A stretch of 64,000 nucleotides of DNA, taken from the NCBI GenBank assembly GCA_022315425.1, contig JAIUPT010000031.1, positions 1 through 64,000 of the forward strand, read 5' to 3'. This document shows positions 1 through 10,055 of the stretch, in pieces (position 1 is the first letter of the stretch; each line of letters begins with the position of its first letter). The DNA is from Pseudevernia furfuracea. Its lineage: Eukaryota > Ascomycota > Lecanoromycetes > Lecanorales > Parmeliaceae. The notes beneath the pieces were generated by a model. That model saw only the letters and a program-made list of their open reading frames with translations, did not search any database and was not told the origin of the DNA. A program made the position numbers and the translations under genes.

Positions 1-11
1 CCCTAACCCTA
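1..11. repeat. Telomeric repeat, C-strand, chromosome end
   Basis: The window opens with CCCTAACCCTA, nearly two units of the TTAGGG-type fungal telomere read on the C-strand. This orientation is that of a left chromosome end. Only about eleven bases are present, so most of the telomere was trimmed or not assembled. Confidence 0.8.
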
Positions 12-1754
12 CAATTCTCATCTCTTACTCTTATTTTTATTTTTATTCTTATCTCTTACTCTTACTCTTACTCTTATTCTTATTCTTATTTACTTTTATA
101 TTTATATTTTAACTTTTATTCTTCTTCTTATTTTAAATCTTATTTATTTTTATTTCTATATTTACTTTTCTATTCTCTCTTTTATATTTTCTCTTACTTT
201 TATTCTTTTATTAAATTTTACTTCTCTCTTATATATTTTCTCTTACTTTTATTCTTCTATTAAATTTTACTTCTCTTTTTATTCATTAATACTTATATAT
301 TTTATTAACTCTAACTCTTTTACTTTTATTCTTCTTCTTATTCTTATATTTTTATTCTTATTCTTCTTTTTATCTAATAATACTTATATAATTTTAAACA
401 TATATACTTCTTATATACTTCTTATTTACTTCTTCTTTTATTTTTTATTTTATTTTATATATTTTAATAACTTTATAATATCTTAAATAAAATTTTAATT
501 AATTATATAAATATAACTATTTATTTATACTTTAATTAATATCTTTATAATATATATTATATAATTCTATTTTTTCTTTTTCTTTTAACTAATTATTTAA
601 ATTATATTTTTAATTTTTATTAACTCTTTTCTCTTTTATATTTAAATTATCTTTTTCTTTTAACTACTTATCTCTTTTATATTTTCTCTTATTCTTATAA
701 TAACTTTTATTTCTCTTATTCTCTCTCTTACTTTTATTCTTATAATAACTTTTACTTCTTCTTTTATTTATTAATACTTATATATTTTAATAACTTTAAT
801 TCTTTTACTCTTATTTTTATTCTTCTTCTTCTTTTTATTCTTCTTTTTTTATTTTTACTCTTATTCTTTTCTTTACTTAATAATACTTATATAATTTTAA
901 ATATATATACTTCTTATTTACTTCTTCTTTTACTCTCTTATTTACTTTATATATTTTAATAACTTTATAATATCTTAAATAAATACTTTATTAATTACAT
1001 AAACACTAACACTTATTTATACTCTTAACATCTTTATATTATATATTATATAACTCTTTTTATACTTTATTAACTTATATAATTCTATTTTTTCTTTTTT
1101 AATTAACTACTTATTTAAACTTAATTAACTCTTTAAACTTTTAATCTTTAAAATATATATAATTATATTTTAATTTTAATTACTCTTACTACTATTTATT
1201 ATTTAATATATATTATTATAAACTCAACTTTAAATTTAACTCTTTTTATTAATAAATTTTAACTTTATTAAAATATAATATATTTAATTTATAAATAACT
1301 TTTATCTTCTTTTATTATATATACTCTAAACTTATAATTGTTAATATTACTTTTTAATTAATAATAAAAGTAATTAATACAAACGTAGTTATAACTATAT
1401 ATAGTCGAACTATATATAGTTAAACTATATTATATTAACTAAGTGAAATATTTAAAATAATAATATTAATTCTTTATATATTTTAAATCTATAACTATTA
1501 ATATTACTTTTTAATTAATAATTAATTAATAATATACGTAGTTAGAACTAGTTCTTTATTAATTATAACTTATATAGTCGAACTACATATAGTTAAATTA
1601 TATTATATTAATTAAATAAGATATTTAAACTAATACTTTTTAATTCTTTATATATTCTAAACTTATAAATATTTTAATGACTTTTTAATTAATGTAATTA
1701 ATACTACACGTAGTTATAACTAGTTATAATAAGTTTTATCTAGTTTTAAATTAT
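12..1754. repeat. Telomere-adjacent AT-rich block, G-free on + strand to 1339
   Basis: This block is made of C/T/A-only sequence (CTTATT, CTCTTA and TTTTA motifs) up to base 1339; the first G is at 1340. From about 880 onward it matches the AT blocks at 3361, 6144 and 14705, so the right half belongs to the composite subtelomeric unit, while the left part is seen only here. Beyond 1340 there are short palindromes such as TAGTTATAACTA. No gene is seen. Confidence 0.75.
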
Positions 1755-1890
1755 TATAATTATTATTGTTATTATTATTATTATTATTACTATTATTACT
1801 ATTATTACTATTATTACTATTATTACTATTATTATTACTATTATTATTATTATTATTGTTACTATTACTGTTATTATTACTATTACTGTC
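1755..1890. repeat. TTA/ACT trinucleotide microsatellite
   Basis: Interrupted trinucleotide array of TTA with ACT and TTG variants. Its poly-Leu (+) and poly-Asn/Ile (-) readings are products of the repeat, not coding evidence. Confidence 0.85.
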
Positions 1891-1897
1891 ACTATCA

Positions 1898-2692
1898 CTG
1901 CTAAGATTAATGCTGAGATTAGTGCTGAGATTATTGCTGAGAATACTATCTGCTAAGAATATCGCTGAGAATACTACCTGCTGAGACCATCGCTGAGAAT
2001 ACCGCTGAGATCAATATCCCTGAGAATACTGCTGAGAATATTTCTGAGACCAATATCGCTGAGAATATCGCTGAGAATACTGCTGAGAATATCGCTGAGA
2101 CCAATACCGCAGAGAATACTGCTGAGACCATCGCAGAGAATACCGCAGAGATTATCGCAGGGAATACCGCAGAGAATACTACCTGCTGAGATCAGCGCTG
2201 AGAATATCGCTGAGAACACTACCTGCTGAGACCAGCGCTGAGAATACCGCTGAGATCAATATCGCTGAGATCAATACCGCTGAGAATACTGCTGAGAATA
2301 TCGCTGAGATCAATACCGCAGAGAATACTGCTGAGAATATCGCTGAGACCAATACCGCTGAGAATACCGCTGAGAATACTGCCTGCTGAGACCACCGCTG
2401 AGAATACCGCAGAGATTACCGCAGGGAATACCGCAGAGAATACTGCCTGCTGAGATCACCGCTGAGAATATCGCTGAGAATACTGCCTGCTGAGATCACT
2501 GCTGAGAATATCGCTGAGAATACTGCCTGCTGAGATCACTGCTGAGAATACCGCTGAGATCAATATCACTGAGATCAATACCGCTGAGATCAATGCTGAG
2601 ACCAATGCTGAGATCAATGCTGAGACCAATGCGGAGACCAATGCCGAGATCAATGCTGAGATCAATACTGAGACCAGTACTGAGACCACTGC
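1898..2692. repeat. GCTGAG minisatellite, copy 1
   Basis: Degenerate minisatellite built on the hexamer GCTGAG followed by variable tails such as AATACC, ACCAAT and ATCAAT, giving mostly 12-nt periods with 15-18 nt variants (AATACTGCCT inserts). The minus strand is open in overlapping frames because the unit has few stops when read as CTCAGC. Confidence 0.85.
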
Positions 2693-2807
2693 CATTAAGT
2701 GTCGCATTGAGTGTCGCATTGAGTGTCATATTGAGTGTCGCATTATTCTAATCACTATTTTTGTCAGCGATGCTCTCAGCATCATTATTCTAATTAAGAA
2801 TACTTCT

Positions 2808-2977
2808 CAGCGACGAAGACTGCATACAAATCTTTATGATGAACGTCGCTGACGATCATTGCCCTGAGAGGCTTTGCACTGCAAAACCTGCCGCTAGCGA
2901 TCGATTCGGAAAACGTTGTTCCACCGAAGAAAAATTTATTCGGATGGGTTTTGCAGTGCAAAGCCCGAGAATACTAG
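2808..2977. repeat. Hairpin module A, copy 1
   Basis: Nested inverted repeats: an outer arm CAGCGACG (2808-2815) with CGTCGCTG (2844-2851), then a perfect 17-bp inverted pair GGCTTTGCACTGCAAAA (2870-2886) with its reverse complement at 2949-2965. The module ends in GAGAATACTAGAGTTA, a decayed telomere-like tail. Just upstream GATGCT-CTC-AGCATC forms a 6-bp stem (about 2769-2783). No open frame is supported. Confidence 0.75.
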
Positions 2978-3187
2978 AGTTAATGTTCAATCGACGGTCT
3001 CAAAGTAGGTGTTTGAATGCTTAGATGTAAGAAGTTCTAAATAGAATTCAGACTCAGCCTTATCGAGGGCTTGGCGCTTCGTCGCACGCTTTCCTCACCA
3101 AATAATCGTGTCGACTAAAAATATTCTAAAGTCTTTTCAGACTGCATAAAGAGGCGACGATGACTTCGATTATGTCTTGAAACAGCT

Positions 3188-3361
3188 CAGCGACGAAGAC
3201 TGCATACAAATCTTTATGGTGGACGTCGCTGGCGGTCATTGCCAAGGTAGGCTTTGCCTGGCAAAACCTGCCGCTAGCGGTCGATCCGGAAAACGTTGTT
3301 CCACCAATGAAAAATTTATCCGGATGGGTTTTGCCAGGCAAAGCCCGAGAATACTAGGGTT
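3188..3361. repeat. Hairpin module B, copy 1
   Basis: It has the same layout as module A, with the 19-bp pair GGCTTTGCCTGGCAAAACC (3250-3268) and its exact reverse complement (3327-3345), an inner pair ATCCGGA/TCCGGAT, and the tail CTAGGGTTA. The arms differ from module A at paired positions. Confidence 0.8.
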
Positions 3362-6143
3362 ATATAATTTAATAACTTTATAACATCTTAAACAAAAACT
3401 TTATTAATTACATAAACACTAATACTTACTTATACTCTTAACATCTTTATATTATATATTATATAACTCTTTTTATACTTTATTAATTTATACTCTTTTT
3501 ATACTTTATTAACTTATATAATTCTATTTTTTCTTTTTTAACTAACTACTTATTTAAACTTAATTAACTATTTAAACTTTTAATCTTTAAAATATATATA
3601 ATTATATTTTAATTTTAATTACTCTTATTACTATTTATTACTTAATATATACTATTATTAACTCAACTTTAAATATAACTCTTTTTATTAATAAACTTTT
3701 AACTTTATTAAAATATAATATATTTAATTTATAAACAACTTTTATCTTCTTTTATACTTAAACTAATATTATTATTATTATATATATTCTAAACTTATAA
3801 TTATTAATATTACTTTTTAATTAATAATAAAACTAATTAATACACACGTAGTTATAACTACATATAGTCGAACTACATATAGTTAAACTATATTATATTA
3901 ACTAAGTGAAATATTTAAATTAATATTATTAATTCTTTATATATTTTAAATCTATAACAATTAATATTACTTTTTAATTAACAATTAATTAATACTATAC
4001 GTAGTTAGAACTAGTTCTTTATTAATTATAACTTATATAGTCGAACTACATATAGTTGAATTATATTATATTAATTAAATAAGATATTTAAACTAATATT
4101 TTTTAATTCTTTATATATTCTAAACTTATAAATATTTAAATAACTTTTTAATTAATAGTAATTAATACTACACGTAGTTATAACTAGTTTTAACTTATTA
4201 TAATTAATTATAACTTATATTATAAGTATTATTAGTTAAAACGATAATTAAAATAGTAAGATTAAGAGTATTATTAATTAAAAGAATAACTAAAATAATA
4301 TTATAAAGATCACGATTAACTAGAATAGTAATACTAAGATTAATTTATTATTATTATTATTATTATTGTTATTATTGTTATTATTATTATTATTATTACT
4401 ATTACTATTACTATTACTATTACTGTTACTATTACTATTATTATTATTATTGTTATTATTACTGTTACTGTTACTGTCACTGCTGAGATCAATGCTGAGA
4501 TTAGTGCTGAGATTATTGCTGAGAATACTGTCTGTTGAGAACACCGCTGAGAATACTACCTGCTGAGAATACTGCTGAGAATACCGCTGAGACCAATATC
4601 GCTGAGAATACCGCTGAGACCAATACCGCTGAGAATACCGCTGAGACCAATACCGCTGAGACCATCGCTGAGAATACCGCTGAGAATACTATCTGCTGAG
4701 ACCACTGCTGAGACCAATATCGCTGAGACCAATACCGCTGAGACCAATGCTGAGAATACTGCTGAGAACATCGCTGAGAATACTGCTGAGAATATCGCTG
4801 AGACCAGTGCTGAGATCAATGCTGAGACCATTGCTGAGAATACTGCTGAGAATACTGCCTGCTGAGACCACTGCTGAGACCATTGCTGAGAATACTGCTG
4901 AGAATACTGCCTGCTGAGACCACTGCTGAGACCAGCGCTGAGAATACCGCTGAGAATACTACCTGCTGAGACCACTGCTGAGAATATCGCTGAGAATACT
5001 GCTGAGACCACCGCTGAGAATACCGCAGGGATTATCGCAGGGAATACCGCAGAGAATACTGCCTGCTGAGACCAGCGCTGAGAATACCGCTGAGAACACT
5101 GCCTGCTGAGACCAGCGCTGAGAATACCGCTGAGACCAATATCGCTGAGAATACTGCTGAGAATACTGCCTGCTGAGACCACCGCTGAGAATACCGCTGA
5201 GACCAATACCGCTGAGAATACTGCTGAGAACACTGCCTGCTGAGACCAGCGCTGAGAATACCGCTGAGACCAATATCGCTGAGAATACTGCTGAGAATAC
5301 TGCTGAGAATATCGCTAAGACCAATGCTGAGATCAATGCTGAGACCAATGCTGAGATCAATGCTGAGAACAATGCTGAGATCAATACTGAGACCAATGCT
5401 GAGACCACTGCTGAGACCACTGCCATTGAGTGTCCCATTGAGTGTCGCATTGAGTGTCCCATTGAGTGTCGCAATTTTCAGCATCACTATTTTAGTTATT
5501 ATTCCAGTCTATAATACTCTCAGCATCACTATTCTAGTCAATAATGCTCTCAGCGAGGAAGACTGTATACAAATATTTATGATAAACGTCGCTGGCGGTC
5601 ATTGCCCTGGGAGGCTTTGCACTGCAAAATCTGCCGCTAGCGATCGATTCGAAAAACGTTGTTCCACCAATGAAAAATTTATTCGGATGGGTTTTGCAGT
5701 GCAAAGCCGTCGAATACTAGGGTTAGTGTTCAATCGGCGATCTCAAAGTAGGTGTTTGAATGCTTAGGTGTAAGAAGTTCTAAATAGAATTCAGACTCAG
5801 CCTTATCGAGGGCTTGGCGCTTCGTCGCACGCTTTCCTCACCAAATAATCGTGTCGACCAAAAATATTCTAAAGTCTTTTCAGACTGCATAAAGAGGCGA
5901 CGATGACTTCGATTATGTCTTGAAATTGCTCAGCGACGAAGACTGCATGCAAATCTTTATGGTGGACGTCGCTGGCGGTCATTGCCAAGGTAGGCTTTGC
6001 CTGGCAAAACCTGCCGCTAGCGGTCGATCCGGAAAACGTTGTTCCACCAATGAAAAATTTATCCGGATGGGTTTTGCCAGGCAAAGCCCGAGAATACTAG
6101 GGTTAGGGTTTTGCCAGGCAAAGCCCGAGAATACTAGGGTTAG
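3362..6143. repeat. Composite subtelomeric repeat, copy 2
   Basis: AT block (G-free 3360-3847), TTA tract (4342-4475), GCTGAG minisatellite (4476-5423), 12-mer run, module A (arms 5613-5629 and 5692-5708), linker, module B (arms 5993-6011 and 6070-6088). A duplicated right arm plus tail follows at 6107-6143, so the copy ends with two CTAGGGTTAG tails. No gene is seen in the AT block. Confidence 0.8.
4476..5423. repeat. GCTGAG minisatellite, copy 2
   Basis: Minisatellite of GCTGAG-based 12-nt units with tails AATACC, AATACT, ACCAAT and ACCACT. It is about 950 bp long, so array length differs between copies, as expected of an unstable minisatellite. Confidence 0.85.
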
Positions 6144-8358
6144 TTTTATCTAATAATACTTATATAATTTTAAATATATATACTTCTTATTTACTTCTCC
6201 TTTTACTCTCTTATTTACTTTATATATTTTAATAACTTGATAACATCTTAAATAAAAACTTTATTAATTATATAAACACTAATACTTATTTATACTCTTA
6301 ACATCTTTATATTATATATTATATAACTCTTTTTACACTTTATTCATTTACACTCTTTTTATACTTTATCAACTTATATAATTATATTTTTTCTTTTTTA
6401 ACTAACTACTTATTTAAACTTAATTAACTATTTAAACTTTTAATCTTTAAAATATATATATTTATATTTTAATTTTAATTACTCTTACTACTATTTACTA
6501 CTTAATATATATTATTATAAACTCAACTTTAAATATAACTCTTTTTATTAATAAACTTTTAACTTTATTAAAATATAATATATTCAATTTATAAACAACT
6601 TTTATCTTCTTTTATACTTAAACTATTATTATTATTATTATATATACTCTAAACTTTTAATTATTAATATTACTTTTTAATTAATAATAAAAGTAATTAA
6701 TACACACGTAGTTATAACTGCATATAGTTCAATTATATATAGTTAAAATATATTTCAAACTTATAAATATTTAAATAACTTTTTAATTAATAGTAATTAA
6801 TACTACACGTAGTTATAACTACTTACAATAAGTTTTAACTAGTTTTAACTTATTATAATTAATTATAACTTATATTATAATATTATTAATTAAAACGATA
6901 ATTAAAATAATAAGATTAAGAGTATTTTTAATTAAAATTATAATTAAAATAATATTATAAATATCACGATTAACTAGAATAGTAATACTAATATTAATTT
7001 ATTATTATTATTATTATTATTACTATTGTTATTATTATTATTATTATTACTATTACTATTATTATTATTATTGTTATTGTTATTATTGCTATTATTACTG
7101 TTACTAATACTGTTACTGTTACTCTCACTGCTAAGATTAATGCTGAGATTAGTGCTGAGATTAGTGCTGAGATTATTGCTGAGAATACTATCTGCTGAAA
7201 ATATTGCTGAGAATACTGCCTGCTGAGATCACTGTTGAGAATACTGCCTGCTGAGATCACTGCTGAGAATATCGCTGAGATCAATGCTGAGATCAATGCT
7301 GAGACCACTGCTGAGACCAGCGCTGAGAATACCGCTGAGAATACTGCCTGCTGAGACCAGCGCTGAGAATACCGCTGAGAACACTGCCTGCTGAGACCAC
7401 CGCTGAGAATACCGCTGAGAACACTGCCTGCTGAGACCCGCGCTGAGAATACCGCTGAGAACACTGCCTGCTGAGACCACCGCTGAGAATACCGCTGAGA
7501 CCAATACCGCTGAGAATACTGCTAAGAATATCACTGAGATCAATACCGCTGAGATCAATGCTGAGACCAATGCTGAGATCAATGCTGAGACCAATGCGGA
7601 GACCAATGCTGAGACCAATGCTGAGACCAATGCCGAGATCAATGCTGAGATCAATACTGAGACCAGTGCTGAGACCACTGCCATTAAGTGTCGCATTGAG
7701 TGTCGCATTGAGTGTCATATTGAGTGTCGCATTATTCTAATCACTATTTTTGTCAGCGATGCTCTCAGCATCATTATTCTAATTAAGAATACTTCTCAGC
7801 GACGAAGACTGCATGCAAATCTTTATAATGAACGTCGCTGGCGGTCATTGCCCTGGGAGGCTTTGCACTGCAAAATCTGTCGCCAGCGGTCGATCCGAAA
7901 AACGTTGTTTCATCAATCAAAAATTTATCCGAATGGGTTTTGCAGTGCAAAGCCGTCGAATACTAGGGTTAGACGGTCTCAAAGTAGGTGTTTGAATGCT
8001 TAGGTGTAAGAAGTTCTAAATAGAATTAGACATATCAAGAAAATTCAGACTCAGCCTTATCGAGGGCTTGGCGCTTCGTCGCACGCTTTCCTCACCAAAT
8101 AATCGTGTCGATCAAAAATATTCTAAAGTCTTTTCAGACTGCATAAAGAGACGACGATGACTTCGATTATGTCTTGAAATAGCTCAGCGACGAAGACTGC
8201 ATGCAAATCTTTATGGTGGACGTCGCTGGCGGTCATTGTCAAGGTAGGCTTTGCCTGGCAAAACCTGCCGCTAGCGGTCGATCCGGAAAACGTTGTTCCA
8301 CCAATGAAAAATTTATCCGGATGGGTTTTGCCAGGCAAAGCCCGAGAATACTAGGGTT
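6144..8358. repeat. Composite subtelomeric repeat, copy 3
   Basis: AT block (G-free 6240-6692), TTA tract (6997-7127), minisatellite (7128-7680), 12-mer run, module A (arms 7859-7875 and 7938-7954), linker, module B (arms 8247-8265 and 8324-8342). Its terminal CTAGGGTTAGGG runs straight into the 5' LTR of the retrotransposon. Confidence 0.8.
7128..7680. repeat. GCTGAG minisatellite, copy 3
   Basis: This is the shortest array, about 550 bp, with the same unit variants as the other copies. It is flanked left by the TTA tract and right by the GTGTCGCATTGA 12-mers. Confidence 0.85.
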
Positions 8359-8628
8359 AGGGCCATGAGGTCTCTAGGCATGAGGCGGCCTGTCAGAAGT
8401 CCAGGAATCCAACATACATCTAGGCCAGATCCGGGAGACTATCCCTCTGGTGCAGCTGTGCGGCTGTGCGGCTATAGCAGTCGCATAGTAAGTTTGCTTG
8501 GCATGGGGGTGCACTCTCCCCTGCTAAATATGCTGCCTCTGAGGACTCCCACCGAGTTCCTCAGGATTCAGTCTATCTAGTAACCAATCCATCTGTTACT
8601 CACTCACGCATGCCTAGACCCCGTTACA
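8359..8628 (+). repeat. 5' LTR, left end altered or lost
   Basis: It matches the 3' LTR from AGGGCCATGAGG to CCCCGTTACA. The 3' LTR begins TGTAAGGGCC, but here the same place reads GGTTAGGGCC, merged with a telomere-like CTAGGGTTAGGG. The terminal TG is therefore absent and the end is either mutated or replaced. Confidence 0.85.
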
Positions 8629-8778
8629 TTTCTGAATCCTGCAACTCTCGCTATCGTCGACACGATAGTAAGGGGGATGTGCCCGTTTGATAACAATACC
8701 ACTTTCGTGACTCGCTGTCACCTCTACCTATCTCTCAATTGACGTCGACGTCGGGTCAGTCAATTTCGAATTATTCAG

Positions 8779-10026
8779 ATGGCTTCTGCAGTAGAATTAC
8801 GATCGAGACAGCAGATATCGAGTTTCGAAGAGGGACAAGAAGCACTATCGAGTGACATCAATGCTGACGAAGAAGGATCTAATGAGATTACTTCAGAGAC
8901 AAGCGAAGAAGATGATCATGGCGATATTGATTCACACACGAACGGGTCAGCAGAAACGATGTTAGATCCAAGGGAGCTTATAACATTTCGGGCCTATCAA
9001 GCGCACGCGAAGGAGTTTACAGCATATCAGATAAATCAAGCGTTGTCACGTCGTCGACAAGCGTCACTGAGTTACGAGACTCAGGGGATATCAAAGAGAC
9101 AGACATCAAATCTCAAAGCGAAAGATTCAGCGCCATACAAGGGAGTTAGCCCAGCGAAATTGAACGAGTTTATTTACGAGTGTGAGCGACAATTCGCTTT
9201 CAGAGATTTCCAGAGTGAGGAGATTCAGAAAGATGTCACATCAATAAGTCAGTCGCAATTGCGAGAGGAGACTATCAAGAAGATCGTCTATGTTATCGAT
9301 TTTCTTGAGAGTACGCCTAGAACCGATTGAAGGTTCTGATTGCTTTAGAATCCAGGGGGAGCGACGTCATGAACGCATTTCAAGACGCTATTATTCGAAT
9401 TCCTGAAGGGGGACAAGAAGAAAGCATATCTTAAGACGAATAAGAAGTTGTTAGCTGCGAAGCAGAGGAAAGGCGATATCATTAATACTTTTCATGAATA
9501 TGCTTACAAGCTACACATTCGTCTTAGGACTTTAGATTCGGCGCAGGCTATGACGGATCGACAGTTCTTTAACTTTATCCGAGCGCGAATACTATCGAAT
9601 CATCGAGTCGAGCTAGATAAGCTCATGATTGAATCAAGAACGATTCAAGAATTGTTAACTCAAATACGCAAATATGAGAGAGCTGCGAAAACTTATACAA
9701 AGCAGAATGGAGGCAGCAGGTCTTATTCTGAGTTATCTTCGAAATCACAGAACTCGAAGAGGGACAACAAGTCGAGCCGAATAGGTAAATTAGATTAGAA
9801 GGGTCGTGGCGAGATCTTAAAATAGACAAAGACCTCTCGCAAAAAGGAGAATGAGTCTACTTTTGTTATGTACAAAGACAAGCTGATAGATGAGGTCAGG
9901 GAACGTCGTTTCAAGGACAAGGCTTGCTACAAGTGTGATATGTCTGATCATCGAACTGCTGAATGCACCGTCAAGGAACAAGTTATGTTCGACTCGCTTA
10001 AGATGCTCGAGGCGACAAAAAACTAG
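8779..10026 (+). pseudogene. gag: gag, nucleocapsid-type, broken
   Basis: Capsid-type frame starting at an ATG at 8779, with an acidic N-terminus and then a region resembling retrotransposon gag (matching helices around 9150-9330 and 9448-9660). The same frame is cut by stops at about 9328, 9433 and 9796. The zinc knuckle C-X2-C-X4-H-X4-C is intact at 9925-9966 (CYKCDMSDHRTAEC). The frame ends at TAG 10024-10026, directly after the heptamer AAAAAAC. It would package element RNA if functional; the stops make this copy inactive. Confidence 0.8.
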
Positions 10027-10055
10027 TGAACGCAGTGACGACTCCGAACACTGTG
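10017..10055 (+). promoter_or_regulatory. Putative -1 ribosomal frameshift signal between gag and pol
   Basis: The heptamer A AAA AAC (10017-10023) lies in the X XXY YYZ phase of gag, directly before the gag TAG. Seven bases downstream, CGCAGTG (10031-10037) can pair with CACTGTG (10049-10055), giving a 7-bp stem with one G-U pair. The pol frame is exactly the -1 frame. This is the standard layout of retroviral -1 frameshifting; function here is inferred. Confidence 0.6.

Larger units (their letters stand above)
885..3361. repeat. Composite subtelomeric repeat, copy 1
   Basis: The order of parts is AT block, TTA tract (about 1755-1890), GCTGAG minisatellite (about 1898-2692), a GTGTCGCATTGA 12-mer run (about 2693-2735), hairpin module A (2808-2977), a linker of about 200 bp, and hairpin module B (3188-3357). 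It ends in ATACTAGGGTTA. The same order recurs in copies 2 and 3; copy 4 lacks module B. Confidence 0.8.

Noticed and set aside
1..1339. G-free tract explained by RIP alone
   Set aside because: RIP would act on CpA on both strands; here CpA persists and only one strand has lost a base, so RIP alone does not explain it, though it may have contributed elsewhere.
1766..1984. Poly-leucine open frame
   Set aside because: Produced by the TTA/ACT microsatellite; the same occurs at 4366 and 7026 with different lengths and no conserved start or end.
1898..2692. CRISPR-like array
   Set aside because: The repeat words are 6 nt with short variable tails and no uniform spacer; eukaryotic minisatellite.
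3126..3383. Short frames across hairpin module B on both strands (also at 5869, 5920, 8123)
   Set aside because: Both strands are open at once over an inverted repeat; the sequence is explained by the structure, and the frames differ between modules A and B.
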